NCBI RefSeq assembly: GCF_000472925.1
Contig: NZ_AXAS01000032.1
Span: 1-64,000 of the forward strand
DNA: 64,000 nt
Origin: Bradyrhizobium sp. Ec3.3
GTDB taxonomy: Bacteria; Pseudomonadota; Alphaproteobacteria; Rhizobiales; Xanthobacteraceae
Reading direction: 5' to 3'
Part shown: positions 43,043 to 51,305 of the stretch, piece after piece
How the letters are laid out: each line of letters starts with the position of its first letter
Numbering within the stretch: the stretch's first letter is position 1
Made by a program: the position numbers and the translations under genes
Notes under the pieces: generated by a model
Told to the model about the DNA's origin: nothing
The model's input: the letters and a program-made list of their open reading frames with translations, nothing else
The model's database searches: none

Positions 43043-44087
43043 CGCCGCAACACTCGTGAAATCCACGCCCGTGCAGCCCGCACGGGCACGCCGTCTCGAC
43101 TTCTTCGCCATCGCGGTCCGCTTTCAGAGCGTCATTGGCCTCATCCTTGTTGCGATCGGTGGCGTCATCTTCTCGCCGCGGCGGCACGGCTCCATCCTGT
43201 TCCTGGCGCCGGACAACATCGCGAACATCGTACGGGCGATTTCCGAGACGGGCATCATCGCCGTCGGCATGACCTTCGTCATCATCACCGCGGGGATCGA
43301 TCTGTCGGTCGGCGCGCTGCTCAGTCTGTGCAGCGTGCTCACCGCCACGATCATGACAACCTGGGGCTGGGGACTCGTTCCGACCCTTTTGTTCGTGATG
43401 ACCTGCGGCGCCTTGTTCGGTTGCACGCAAGGCGCGATCTCGACCCGCTTCCGCCTTGAGGCTTTCATCGTGACGCTGGCGGGCCTGCAGGTCGCGCGCG
43501 GCCTGGCGCTGGTGATCTCCAACAACCAGTACATCAACATCTCCTACGGCAATGGTCCGGGTCTTGCGCCGCCGATTTTCTCGGTGCTGGGCGATAGGCT
43601 CTTCGACAACACGGTTCCGGTCGCGACACTGGTGTTTCTCGTCGTCGCGATCGTGGCCACCTTCGTGCTGAACTTCACGCGCTTTGGCCGCTACGTCTTC
43701 GCGGTCGGCGGCAACGAGCGGGCGGCACGGCTCTCCGGCGTGCCGGTCACGCTGGTCAAGATCTCGGTCTACGCGATCACGGGCCTCGTGTCGGCCATCG
43801 CCGGCATCGTCCACGCCGGCCAGTTCAATTTCGGCAGCGCCAACGACGGCACGGGCTATGAATTGACCGCGATCGCGGCGGTGGTCATCGGCGGCACCAG
43901 CCTGTTCGGCGGCGCAGGCTCGATGATCGGTACGATCGCCGGCGCGATCATGCTCGGCGCATTGGCCAACATCCTTCAGCTCAACAACATCAATGCGGCC
44001 CTGCAACTGCTAGCAACCGGCGCGATCATCGTCGTGGCCGCGGTTCTTCAATCTCTCGTTCGTCGCCGCGAGGGATTGGGTCGTTGA
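43035..44087 (+). CDS. Ribose-type sugar ABC transporter permease
   Basis: 350 residues with eight to ten membrane helices. IIAVGMTFVIITAGIDLSVG is the RbsC-family signature, followed by FGRYVFAVGGNERAARLSGV and VIGGTSLFGGAGSMIGTIAG. The product forms the homodimeric channel of a CUT2 transporter. I use the ATG at 43035, with AGGA eight bases upstream, rather than the in-frame ATG at 43026. Translation is coupled with the ATPase gene. The exact sugar is not visible. Confidence 0.92.
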   Translation: MNDAATLVKSTPVQPARARRLDFFAIAVRFQSVIGLILVAIGGVIFSPRRHGSILFLAPDNIANIVRAISETGIIAVGMTFVIITAGIDLSVGALLSLCSVLTATIMTTWGWGLVPTLLFVMTCGALFGCTQGAISTRFRLEAFIVTLAGLQVARGLALVISNNQYINISYGNGPGLAPPIFSVLGDRLFDNTVPVATLVFLVVAIVATFVLNFTRFGRYVFAVGGNERAARLSGVPVTLVKISVYAITGLVSAIAGIVHAGQFNFGSANDGTGYELTAIAAVVIGGTSLFGGAGSMIGTIAGAIMLGALANILQLNNINAALQLLATGAIIVVAAVLQSLVRRREGLGR

Positions 44088-44184
44088 CCCCAATGGCGAC
44101 GTAAAGGCCTGGCGGCGGCCAGCCCGCCGGAAAGAGACCGCTCGTCAGTGGCGGAGTGTTCCAAGCAAACAGGGGAGTGAAATC

Positions 44185-45177
44185 ATGCGACGCGCATCTA
44201 CGAAGGCAAGGTTCTGGTCCAATCTGGTGCTGGGCGCCGGCACGGCGACGCTCGTCGCTGGTGCAGCGCAGGCGGCGCCGCTGGTCAAGGAGTGCAGCAA
44301 GACCGGGGAGTTTGTCATTGGCTTCTCGCAGGCCAACAATGCCGAGCCCTACCGCCAGCACGTCAACGACCAGCTGACCGCTGCGGCGAAGAAAGTGCCG
44401 CAATTCAAGCTGCAGATTGCCGACGGCGCCGGCAACGTGAACACGCAGACCTCGCAGATGGACAATTTCATCACCCAGAAGGTCGACCTGATCCTGATCT
44501 CACCGTTCGAGGCCGCGCCTCTCACGCCGGTCGTCGCGCGGGCCATGAAGGCCGGCATTCCCGTCATCGAGCTCGACCGCAAGACGGTCGGCGAGGCCGG
44601 CAAAGAATATACAGCCTTCATCGGCGGGGATAATTTCAAGATCGCCGAGGAGGCGGGCAAATACGTCGCTGGCAAGCTCCTCCCGCAAGGCGGCGAAGTG
44701 GCGGTGCTCCAGGGCCTGCCGAGCTCGACGCCCGCCGTCGAACGGCTCAACGGCTTCAAGTCCGGCGTGAAGGAGAATCCAAAGGTCCAGGTCGTCGCCG
44801 AGCAGGCCGCCGACTGGCTGCCGGACAAGGCGCAGACCGCGTTCGCCGCGATGCTCCAGGCCCATCCGAACATCAAGGCGGTTTATGCGAGCAACGACAT
44901 GATGGCCGCCGGTGCGCGTCTCGCGGCGAAGGGCGCCGGTAAACTCGATCAAGTGAAGATCCTCGGGACTGATGGCTTGCCCGGGCCTGCCGGCGGCATC
45001 CGCGCGGTTGCGGAAGGCGAGTGGGCGGCAACCTTCACCTATCCGACCGGAGGCCCGGAGGCGATCGAGATGGCGAAGTCGATTCTGCTCGATTGCGCCG
45101 AGAAGGTGCAGACCGTGGTGACCGTGCCGACCACCGCGATCACGCCCGACAACGCGAAGCAGCTGATGCAGAACTGA
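44185..45177 (+). CDS. Ribose-type sugar-binding periplasmic protein
   Basis: 330 residues. A signal peptide (about 1-30, cleaved near AQA-AP) is followed by a periplasmic-binding type 1 fold: FVIGFSQANNAEPYRQHVND, LISPFEAAPLTPVVARAMKA, GIPVIELDRKT and KAVYASNDMMAAGARLAAKG. These match RbsB-like proteins. It delivers the sugar to the transporter encoded upstream, 97 bases away. The hairpin at 45195-45224 ends the operon. Confidence 0.92.
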   Translation: MRRASTKARFWSNLVLGAGTATLVAGAAQAAPLVKECSKTGEFVIGFSQANNAEPYRQHVNDQLTAAAKKVPQFKLQIADGAGNVNTQTSQMDNFITQKVDLILISPFEAAPLTPVVARAMKAGIPVIELDRKTVGEAGKEYTAFIGGDNFKIAEEAGKYVAGKLLPQGGEVAVLQGLPSSTPAVERLNGFKSGVKENPKVQVVAEQAADWLPDKAQTAFAAMLQAHPNIKAVYASNDMMAAGARLAAKGAGKLDQVKILGTDGLPGPAGGIRAVAEGEWAATFTYPTGGPEAIEMAKSILLDCAEKVQTVVTVPTTAITPDNAKQLMQN

Positions 45178-45194
45178 ACCAAGTTCTGGGTGTG

Positions 45195-45224
45195 GCGGGC
45201 GCGGCCTGATTCGGCCGCGCCCGC
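45195..45224 (+). terminator. Hairpin at the end of the ribose-type operon
   Basis: GCGGGCGCGGCC-TGATTC-GGCCGCGCCCGC, a perfect 12-bp stem 17 bases after the stop. No T-run follows, so termination strength is uncertain. Confidence 0.65.
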
Positions 45225-45358
45225 TACTCGCTGCTAGCCAGACATCACGAACCGATCCCGGGAAGGTGAAGCCCCGGCTTCTGTCGGCACGCATCTCCGA
45301 TCCCCACGTCAAGCTCGAGCACGACCCGGTGGATGGGCCGACAGCTCGGTGAATGTGC

Positions 45359-45619
45359 ATGGAGATCCTGTTCGACCTTATCCTCGATGATCTGGCCGGC
45401 CCCATCTTCGAACTGCTCCTTGAACTCATTTTCCGGCTGGTCGAAGCGGTCTTTCACCTGATCGGCTGGCTGTTTGAGCGCTTTCGGCGCTGGCTGGATT
45501 TGCAGCCCAATATCGATCCCTCGCAGTTGTCGATGCTGCACAGGTTTGGCCGGCTGTCGCTCGGCATCGGCCTGAGCCTCTGCATCCTGGCGCCGCTGCT
45601 CTGGCTGGTCTGGCGTTGA
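45359..45619 (+). CDS. Small hypothetical membrane protein
   Basis: 86 residues. An amphipathic N-terminal half (MEILFDLILDDLAGPIFELL, LIFRLVEAVFHLIGWLFERF) is rich in Leu, Phe and acidic residues. The C-terminus has a clear membrane helix (LGIGLSLCILAPLLWLVW). No family recognised. GGTGA six bases before the ATG at 45359 favours it over the ATG at 45353. It stands alone between the sugar operon and a small secreted-protein gene. Confidence 0.6.
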   Translation: MEILFDLILDDLAGPIFELLLELIFRLVEAVFHLIGWLFERFRRWLDLQPNIDPSQLSMLHRFGRLSLGIGLSLCILAPLLWLVWR

Positions 45620-45855
45620 CCAGCCTGTTGTCCGGAGCGCGGGCTTCATACCGCCTCCGCTCGCGCGTGCGTGGCAACGCTTCTCTTCAGGTTTCAAAAC
45701 GCCCGGCGCTTGCGATGAGCGGCTAGTTCTTTGCGACTAGTCGTTTCTCTCTAGCTCTCATGTCCGGCTTGGCGTTGGCGACGCGCAATGGGATCGTTCG
45801 GTTGTTCATCCTTGGCGCGATCGTATTTGCAGCGCCTCAGCAGGAGCCGACGACA

Positions 45856-46137
45856 ATGACTTTCCGAGCGTTGTGTCTTTCATTCATTGCCGTAAGCGCG
45901 TTGGCCGGCGTCGCGCATGCCGACACTAACGCCGCGAACAACACTTTGCCGATCATCATCGGTCCACTTCCTCCGATGCACGTTGGCCCTCCGCCGTTGC
46001 CTTGGCCGTTACCGTGGCCGCTGCCGCCGCATATCCCTGTCGATCCGGTGCCGCCGCTGCCGCCGGTTCCGGCGCCACATCCGATTATTCCTGGTCAGGG
46101 TTGCGCTCCAGCACCGGGCATGGCTTGCCCGCTCTGA
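45856..46137 (+). CDS. Small secreted proline-rich protein
   Basis: 93 residues. A classical signal peptide (MTFRALCLSFIAVSALAGVA, cleaved near AHA-DT) precedes a mature part of about 70 residues that is one-third proline, with repeats of PLPWPLPWPLPP and PVPPLPPVPAP and two cysteines near the C-terminus (CAPAPGMAC). The AGGAG before 45856 supports this start. Proline-rich exported peptides may act in the cell envelope, but the function is unknown. Confidence 0.65.
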   Translation: MTFRALCLSFIAVSALAGVAHADTNAANNTLPIIIGPLPPMHVGPPPLPWPLPWPLPPHIPVDPVPPLPPVPAPHPIIPGQGCAPAPGMACPL

Positions 46138-46310
46138 GGCAGACGAACGGCCGGCTGCGCCTGCCATTTTCGACGGATTTGGCAGGCGTGGTCGGGAACG
46201 TCGTCGTCGGGCCGCAACGCGCTACGACAAGCTTGCTGCGAACTACCTCGCGTTCGTTCGGCTTGCATCCATCTGGCTAAGACCGGCTACGCGCCAATGG
46301 GTCCGCGCCC

Positions 46311-47255
46311 TTACTTCAGCCCCGCCACCAGCACCACCACGGCCGGCAGCGTCACCGCCGCCAGCAGTGTGCCCAGCGCGACGGCGCCCGACACCGGGTT
46401 CACCAGCCGCTGATACTGAACCGCAAAAATATAGGCGTTCGCGCCGGTCGGCATCGCCGCGAACAGCACGACCACGCCGGCCGCTAGCGGCGGCAGGCCC
46501 AGCAGCTTTGCCAGCAGGAAGGCGGCCGCCGGCATCACCAGCAGCTTGAGCGCGCTCATCACGACGATGCCGAGCTTCTCGCCTTTGACCTCGAAGCGGA
46601 ACAGGTTGATGCCGAGCGCGATCAGCGCCGCCGGCGATCCCGCCTGCGCCAAAAGCTCGATCGTCTTGTCGACGACCGGATGCAGGCCAAGGCCCGTGAA
46701 GCGCCAGATGAGGCCGAAGCCGATCGCCAGCATGATCGGGTTGCGCGCAAGATCAAGAATGACCGGCAGGATGATCGACAGGGCCGAGCCCTTCTGCTTG
46801 CGGCCGACCAGCTCCATCTGCAGCGTGCCGCAGAGCCAGAGCAGCGGCGTGTTCACCGACAGGATGAGGGCCATCGGACCAGCGGCCTCGTTTCCCAGCG
46901 CCGAGAGCGTCAGGGGAATGCCGAGCATGACGATGTTGCCGTAGACCGAGCCGATCGCGAACACGACGCCGTCCTCGCGGTCCTCGCGCCGTTCGCGCAG
47001 CAGGGCCGATAGCGCCAGCGCCGCGATCCAGGTGATCGCCAAGGCGCCGTAATAGGCGCCCCACATCCGAAAGGCGCTCAGCTGCGGGAATTCCGACACG
47101 ACGATGGTGCGGAAGAGCAGGGCGGGGATGGCGATGCTGAAGGCGAATTCGGAGATGCCCTTGTGCGCGCTCTCGGAGACGAAGCGAAACAGCACCGCCG
47201 CATAGCCGGCCGCGATCAGGGCAAACACCGGCGCAACGATCAACACGGTAGCCAT
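46311..47255 (-). CDS. AEC-family transporter (auxin efflux carrier type)
   Basis: 314 residues, ten predicted membrane helices in two sets of five. APVFALIAAGYAAVLFRFVS opens the protein; GSVYGNIVMLGIPLTLSALG and FAAMPTGANAYIFAVQYQRL are typical of AEC/MdcF-type permeases, which export or import organic anions such as malonate, malate or auxin-like acids. The substrate cannot be predicted. The start at 47255 has GAGGG close upstream. It converges with the region after the proline-rich protein gene. Confidence 0.85.
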   Translation of the reverse strand: MATVLIVAPVFALIAAGYAAVLFRFVSESAHKGISEFAFSIAIPALLFRTIVVSEFPQLSAFRMWGAYYGALAITWIAALALSALLRERREDREDGVVFAIGSVYGNIVMLGIPLTLSALGNEAAGPMALILSVNTPLLWLCGTLQMELVGRKQKGSALSIILPVILDLARNPIMLAIGFGLIWRFTGLGLHPVVDKTIELLAQAGSPAALIALGINLFRFEVKGEKLGIVVMSALKLLVMPAAAFLLAKLLGLPPLAAGVVVLFAAMPTGANAYIFAVQYQRLVNPVSGAVALGTLLAAVTLPAVVVLVAGLK

Positions 47256-47729
47256 GCGGCCCTCACCTCACGGGGATATCCGCTGACCATCCAAGCGCCC
47301 TCGATGATGGCATCATGCCCCTGATTTGTCCGACGTGTCAAATGGACTTCGTAAAATCCGCAAATGCCGTGCTGGTCTTGCCGGCTACTTTGCATGGGGT
47401 TGTTTTCGAGCTTTTTGTTTGAGGGAGGTGGCGCTCCCTCTCCCGCTTGCGGGAGAGGGTCGGGGAGAGGGTATCTCCGCGATGGGACACTCCCAACGTG
47501 AAAAGAGCCCCCTCCCGGCGCTTCGCGCCGACCTCCCCCGCAAGCGGGTGAGGTTGAACGAGCCCGTGGCCCACATCGATCCAATCTGGTCGTGCCCCTG
47601 GCCTGGCTGGTCTGGGGCTGACCCTTCTGTTGCCCGGAGCGCACAGCTCCCGGGTTTCGCTTCGCGGCTCGGTTGCCAACGCGGAAGGCTTCACCCACTA
47701 TTCCCTCCGACTCGACGATTGGGGGGATC
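47256..47729. other. Intergenic region with CTCTCCCGC repeat
   Basis: About 474 bases without a credible gene. 47433-47551 is a composite repeat: CTCCCTCTCCCGCTTGCGGG at the left, CCCGGCGCTTCGCGCCG in the middle, and CCTCCCCCGCAAGCGGGTGA at the right. The last 150 bases carry the promoter of the following gene. Open frames here are read through repeats and were not called. Confidence 0.55.
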
Positions 47730-48107
47730 ATGCTGGCGTTTTGCTCTACGAGGTTCCTGGCTGCCGCGATCTCCGCGATCGCCCTGGCCATCATCGTCCA
47801 GCCCCGCGCAAGCTTCGCCTACACGCCGGAACAGCAGCAGGCCTGCACGCCCGACGCGATGCGGCTGTGCGGCGAGTTCGTGCCGAACGTCGACGCCATC
47901 ACCGCCTGCATGATCCAGAAGAAGTCGCAGCTCTCGCCGCAGTGCGCGGTGTTCTTCCGTCAGGGGCCGGAACGGGGCGAGGCAGCCGGCCAGCCCGTCA
48001 ACATCAAGCCGGTGGCGAGGAAGAAGACCTCGAGCAAGCCGGCCGCGAAGAAGACCACGGCGAGCAGCAAGTCCGGCAAGAAGAAGCCGAAGGCTGACGA
48101 TACCTGA
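47730..48107 (+). CDS. Secreted Cys-rich small protein with Lys-rich tail
   Basis: 125 residues. Signal peptide about 1-31 (cleavage after SFA). The mature domain has four cysteines in the pattern QQACTPDAMRLCGEFVPNVD, ITACMIQKK and QLSPQC, resembling the cysteine-rich repeat of small exported alphaproteobacterial proteins. The last 40 residues are Lys/Ser/Ala-rich (KKTSSKPAAKKTTASSKSGK), similar to histone-like tails. GGGGGG lies five bases before the ATG. The function is unknown. Confidence 0.65.
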   Translation: MLAFCSTRFLAAAISAIALAIIVQPRASFAYTPEQQQACTPDAMRLCGEFVPNVDAITACMIQKKSQLSPQCAVFFRQGPERGEAAGQPVNIKPVARKKTSSKPAAKKTTASSKSGKKKPKADDT

Positions 48108-48577
48108 GCTTTCGGCCCGGACTGGATTCAAACCGTAGCCACGTTGAACGCTGCGCTCCCTCTCCCGCTTGCGGGAGAGGTTATCGAGACTACGGCTCGC
48201 ACCTCCAAGGTGACCGGCTGAGTAAAAATGACTCAGTGATGTTGTGTGACGTGAGCTGAAGGACTCCTTTTGTTCACGTGTCCCCGCGAAGCCGTGAAGC
48301 AATTCCGCCTTCGCCCGACGGAAAAGAGCCGGAAATAGATTTGCTCGGGCAGGTTGCGTTTCGCTGTTTCTCGAACAACTGCTCAAAAAACGCACGATTT
48401 ACCATCGCGAACGGCCATTCACTACGATTCATGTCCGCAGCGCCGCATGCAGTGTGACTCAAAAGCCAACACGCCTTTTATTTCGTGTCTCCAACGCAAC
48501 TCCCGGTAAATTTTTCTTTCACGAATCAGCGCGCTGATTCATTTTCGGTACCTGGGGTCAATCTGGAGGCCAAGGGT
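48108..48577. other. Regulatory/intergenic region upstream of parA-like gene
   Basis: About 470 bases. A CTCTCCCGCTTGCGGGAGAG palindrome lies at 48155-48180 and CTGAGT-N7-ACTCAG at 48218-48236. GAATCAGCGCGCTGATTC, a perfect 18-base palindrome, lies at 48523-48540. The stretch 48440-48545 is A/T-richer than average. No small gene could be supported. Confidence 0.5.
48523..48540. promoter_or_regulatory. Perfect 18-bp palindrome before the parA-like gene
   Basis: GAATCAGCGCGCTGATTC reads the same on both strands and ends 37 bases before the ATG, a typical place for an autoregulatory operator. Confidence 0.5.
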
Positions 48578-49255
48578 ATGAACGTTATTGTTTTTGCATC
48601 GCGTAAAGGCGGCTCGGGCAAAAGTACCCTTGCTGCACATCTCGCCGCGCAGATCAAGGCGACCAAGCCTGTTCTGCTCGTCGATGCGGATCCGCAGGGC
48701 TCGCTCACGCTGTGGCACAAGCTGCGTGGCACCAACGAGCCGCAGATCAAGGCCGCCGTGAATTCGGTCAGCGGCATCGTCTCCGCGGCCAAGCGCGACG
48801 GTTATGAATGGGTGTTGATCGACACGCCGCCGAACCTGTCGGCCGTTGTCGACGACGCGATCAAGAACGCAACCATGGTGGTCATTCCGGCGCGGCCTGG
48901 CGTGTTCGACGTCAACGCGGTGCAGGAAACCATCCAGATGTGCCGCGCGGCGCGCAAGCCCTACGCGGTCGTGCTCAACGGCGCACCCGCGCGCCGCGAC
49001 GAAGCCGAAAGCCCGATCGTCACCATCGCCCGCGAGGCGCTCGCCAAGTTCCGCGCGCCGGTCTGGGGCGGCCAAATCACCAACCGCTCGGATCTGCTGA
49101 TGGCGCTGAGCCACGGCGAGGGCGCACGGGAATATCAGGCGGAGAGCCGCGCCGCGCAGGAGATCGCAAGGCTGTGGGCTGCGATCGAGCGTTCGGTCAA
49201 GGCGATCCGTGGCACGGCGTCGGCATCCGGCGCAATGCACAAGCAGGCAGCGTAG
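48578..49255 (+). CDS. Orphan ParA/MinD-type ATPase
   Basis: 225 residues. The deviant Walker A motif KGGSGKST (Lys10 and Lys15 both present), switch I VDADPQGS, switch II IDTPPN and a positively charged C-terminal region are those of ParA-type ATPases, which form ATP-dependent dimers on DNA and position plasmids, chromosomes or protein complexes. No parB or other partner gene is adjacent, so the cargo is unknown. The ATG at 48578 has GGAGG and AAGGG upstream and puts the P-loop at the normal position. A strong terminator follows at 49284-49310. Confidence 0.88.
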   Translation: MNVIVFASRKGGSGKSTLAAHLAAQIKATKPVLLVDADPQGSLTLWHKLRGTNEPQIKAAVNSVSGIVSAAKRDGYEWVLIDTPPNLSAVVDDAIKNATMVVIPARPGVFDVNAVQETIQMCRAARKPYAVVLNGAPARRDEAESPIVTIAREALAKFRAPVWGGQITNRSDLLMALSHGEGAREYQAESRAAQEIARLWAAIERSVKAIRGTASASGAMHKQAA

Positions 49256-49283
49256 TTTTTTTTATTCATTTCCTGGGCAACGA

Positions 49284-49310
49284 AAAACGCGCGGTTGGCC
49301 CGCGCGTTTT
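49284..49310 (+). terminator. Intrinsic terminator of the parA-like gene
   Basis: AAAACGCGCGG-TTGGC-CCGCGCGTTTT: perfect 11-bp stem, five-base loop, T-run at the 3' side. Confidence 0.9.
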
Positions 49311-49343
49311 GCGTTTCAGGAGCTGAGTGGAAGCTCTTTAGGT

Positions 49344-49392
49344 GAGCATGATCTGGTCGGAAAACCGGTACCCACTTTTCCGGATCATGCTC
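49344..49392. repeat. Dispersed palindromic repeat, copy 5
   Basis: GAGCATGATC (49344-49353) and GATCATGCTC (49383-49392) flank GGAAAACCGG...CTTTTCC. Its right end touches the stop codon of the microprotein at 49392. Confidence 0.85.
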
Positions 49393-49541
49393 TACGCCAC
49401 CATCAGCATGTAGAACACGATCACCGGCGACATCGTCAGGATCACCGACCAGATGCCGGCGGCCCAGAGGATGTCCTCGGTGGTAAAGCCCTGCTGCTCG
49501 GCGGCCTGATAACCAGGCGCCATATCATTTTGAGTATTCAC
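49392..49541 (-). CDS. Single-span membrane microprotein A
   Basis: 49 residues from a GTG at 49541 with GGGGGCG upstream: an N-terminal soluble part (VNTQNDMAPGYQAAEQQGFT) and one membrane helix (WAAGIWSVILTMSPVIVFYM). An alternative start is the ATG at 49523. The helix pattern G-x-W-x-V-x-L-x-x-x-P-V-x-x-F is shared with the microprotein encoded 122 bases further upstream, also 49 residues, so the two look like paralogues. No function is known to me. Confidence 0.6.
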   Translation of the reverse strand: MNTQNDMAPGYQAAEQQGFTTEDILWAAGIWSVILTMSPVIVFYMLMVA

Positions 49542-49663
49542 TAAACGCCCCCGCGAGTTCTTCGCTTGTGGCGTCAAGTAATACTAGAAACGTTTTAACA
49601 TCCGCCTCGCTGGTTCCCGCACGATTTGAACACCGACGCTACCGCGGATTAACTATCTTCGCC

Positions 49664-49813
49664 TCAGCCCGCGAGCCAGACGCGAAACAGCAGCACCGGC
49701 ATCAGGCCAAGCATCACGGCCCAGAAGCCGAACGACGAGATCACTAGAAGTCCTTGCATGAGATCGGCGGGCGCGAAGTCTTCCGCGGCCGTCGGCCGTG
49801 TACGATGTCCCAT
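49664..49813 (-). CDS. Single-span membrane microprotein B
   Basis: 49 residues: MGHRTRPTAAEDFAPADLMQ, then a helix with SSFGFWAVMLGLMPVLLFRV, ending in WLAG. The start ATG at 49813 is preceded by AGGGGG at the ideal distance, which strongly supports translation. The C-terminal half matches microprotein A (GFWAVMLGLMPVLLF beside GIWSVILTMSPVIVF). It is probably an inner-membrane peptide, perhaps a subunit or regulator of a larger complex, which is inference. Confidence 0.62.
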   Translation of the reverse strand: MGHRTRPTAAEDFAPADLMQGLLVISSFGFWAVMLGLMPVLLFRVWLAG

Positions 49814-49934
49814 GGTTTCCCCCTACGGAAAGTTCCTTGGCGGAAACGATAGGGCGCGATGCGTAAACGAGCCGTGGATGCGCCATGCGGCGCCTGCGAA
49901 GGCCGTTGAGGCGCGGTTAACCACGGTTTTTCTT

Positions 49935-50090
49935 TCCCTCTCCCCTTGCGGGAGAGGGGCCGCGCGAAGCGCGGCGGGTGAGGGGTCTCTCTCCGCGAGT
50001 TCATCTGCTGCAGTGAGCGCGCGGATGCGACCCCTCATCCGGCGCTTCGCGCCACCTTCTCCCGCAAGGGGAGAAGGGACGACAGTGTGC
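49935..50090. repeat. CTCTCCC-type composite inverted repeat
   Basis: CCTCTCCCCTTGCGGGAGAGG at the left and CTTCTCCCGCAAGGGGAGAAGG at the right flank CGCGCGAAGCGCGGCGGGTG and CCGGCGCTTCGCGCC. It is the same class as 5117-5232 and 47433-47551. The remaining bases of 49814-50108 hold nothing recognised. Confidence 0.75.
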
Positions 50091-50108
50091 GCGGGGAGAG
50101 GCGAAGAG

Positions 50109-50303
50109 CTATAGCCATCCGCTGTGTCTCCGCCTGATGTGGTCAAGCCGCTCCAATGCCGATCTCACGACGTCTTCGGTCAGGCCGATATCGCGGCGCA
50201 GCCAATCGGACATCGGATAGGTCTCGACCCGTCCGAACTCAGGTCTGCATGAAAGGCGCTGCCATGTGGCCGTCAGGGCGTGGAGCCACCGACGATTCCT
50301 CAC
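50109..50303 (-). CDS. Possible DUF1127-like small protein
   Basis: 64 codons from a GTG at 50303, or 34 from an ATG at 50213. The segment WQRLSCRPEFGRVETYPMSD followed by WLRRDIGLTEDVV resembles the RDIGL core of DUF1127 proteins, short basic proteins often linked to RNA regulation and phosphate or nitrogen metabolism. The longer form overlaps the 3' end of the DapA-family gene by 65 bases, which is unusual, and no good ribosome site is seen for either start. Coding status is uncertain. Confidence 0.4.
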   Translation of the reverse strand: MRNRRWLHALTATWQRLSCRPEFGRVETYPMSDWLRRDIGLTEDVVRSALERLDHIRRRHSGWL

Positions 50304-51210
50304 GTGCGGATTTTTCCAACCTCCGCGCCAGCTCGCGATCGAGCGTGGCGGCGAGCTCGCTTCCGATCTCGACCATCGGCAGGCGCACCTCCGGGCTGTC
50401 GATGAGGCCGCATCGCCACAGCCAGTACTTCGCCGGCGCCGGGCTCGGCTCGGCGAACAACAGCCGCGTCAACTCCGAAACCTCCTGCCAGCGCGCGAGC
50501 GCGGTGTCAGCATTGCCGCGCTTCAGCTCGGTTTGGATCGCAGCAAAGGTTGCGGTCTCGATGTGGGCAGAGAGCAGGATGGCGCCGTCGGCGCCGTCAC
50601 TCAGCGCCTCATGCGTGTGCGCGTCCTCGCCGGTCAGCACGCGAAAGTGATCCGGCTTGTCGCGGAGCAGCGCGATCGATTGCTCGCGGTTCGCGCTGCA
50701 ATCCTTCAGGCCGACGATGTTGGGATGATCGGCGAGGCGGAGCAGCGTCTGGTTGGTGAGATTGACGCCAGTGCGATAGGGAATGTTGTAGAGCACGATC
50801 GGCCAGGCGGCGTGTTCGGCGAGCGCCTCGAAATGCGCCAGGAGGCCGCGCTGCGATGGCCGCAGGTAGTAGGGGCTCGCGATCAGATAGCCGTCGATCG
50901 GCCAGTCCGCGGTCTCGTCCAGGCTTTCCTTCAGCCGCGCGGTGTCCGCTCCGGAGAGGCCAAGCACGATCGGAATGTTGCGGCGGCACGCGGCGAGCTC
51001 TTCGCGCACGGCTGCGACGAGGCGCTCGAGCTCGGCGCCCTTCAGCGTCATGCCTTCGCCGGAGGTCGCGCCCAGGATGAAGCCGTCGACGGCCTCGCGC
51101 GCGTAGTGCCGCGTCAGCTGCCGCAGCGAGCGCTCGTCGAGACGGCCGTCGCGAAACGGCGTCACCAGAGGCAGCCAGAGGCCCTGCAGTTGTTGTCTCA
51201 GGTCGGTCAT
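50239..51210 (-). CDS. Dihydrodipicolinate synthase / N-acetylneuraminate lyase family protein
   Basis: 323 residues with a (beta/alpha)8 barrel. GATSGEGMTL holds the pyruvate-binding Thr-Ser-Gly-Glu region, YNIPYRTGV contains the catalytic Tyr, and GLKDCSANREQ the Schiff-base Lys. The C-terminus is about 25 residues longer than in DapA. The family includes DapA (lysine synthesis) and aldolases or dehydratases acting on sugar acids, so the reaction is uncertain. GAAGGAG precedes the ATG. The upstream leader contains a short Lys-rich frame and a terminator, which hints at amino-acid-dependent attenuation. Confidence 0.82.
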   Translation of the reverse strand: MTDLRQQLQGLWLPLVTPFRDGRLDERSLRQLTRHYAREAVDGFILGATSGEGMTLKGAELERLVAAVREELAACRRNIPIVLGLSGADTARLKESLDETADWPIDGYLIASPYYLRPSQRGLLAHFEALAEHAAWPIVLYNIPYRTGVNLTNQTLLRLADHPNIVGLKDCSANREQSIALLRDKPDHFRVLTGEDAHTHEALSDGADGAILLSAHIETATFAAIQTELKRGNADTALARWQEVSELTRLLFAEPSPAPAKYWLWRCGLIDSPEVRLPMVEIGSELAATLDRELARRLEKSAREESSVAPRPDGHMAAPFMQT

Positions 51211-51251
51211 GTTCCATCTCCTTCAGTTGAGGTCTGAGACGGAGGGCACAT

Positions 51252-51284
51252 GAAAAAACCCCGTCCAGACGGCGGGGTTTTCGG
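51252..51284 (-). terminator. Terminator/attenuator in the leader of the DapA-family gene
   Basis: On the minus strand AAAACCCCG-CCGTCTGGA-CGGGGTTTT is followed by two more T residues. It ends about 42 bases before the start codon, so it would act in the leader of the gene itself. Confidence 0.75.
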
Positions 51285-51305
51285 GATCGCGACGATGACG
51301 AAGGT

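Noticed and set aside
47240..47794. Open frames of 100-190 codons across the repeat at 47433-47551
   Set aside because: They are translated from the G/C-rich palindromic repeat and resemble frames found wherever that repeat occurs.
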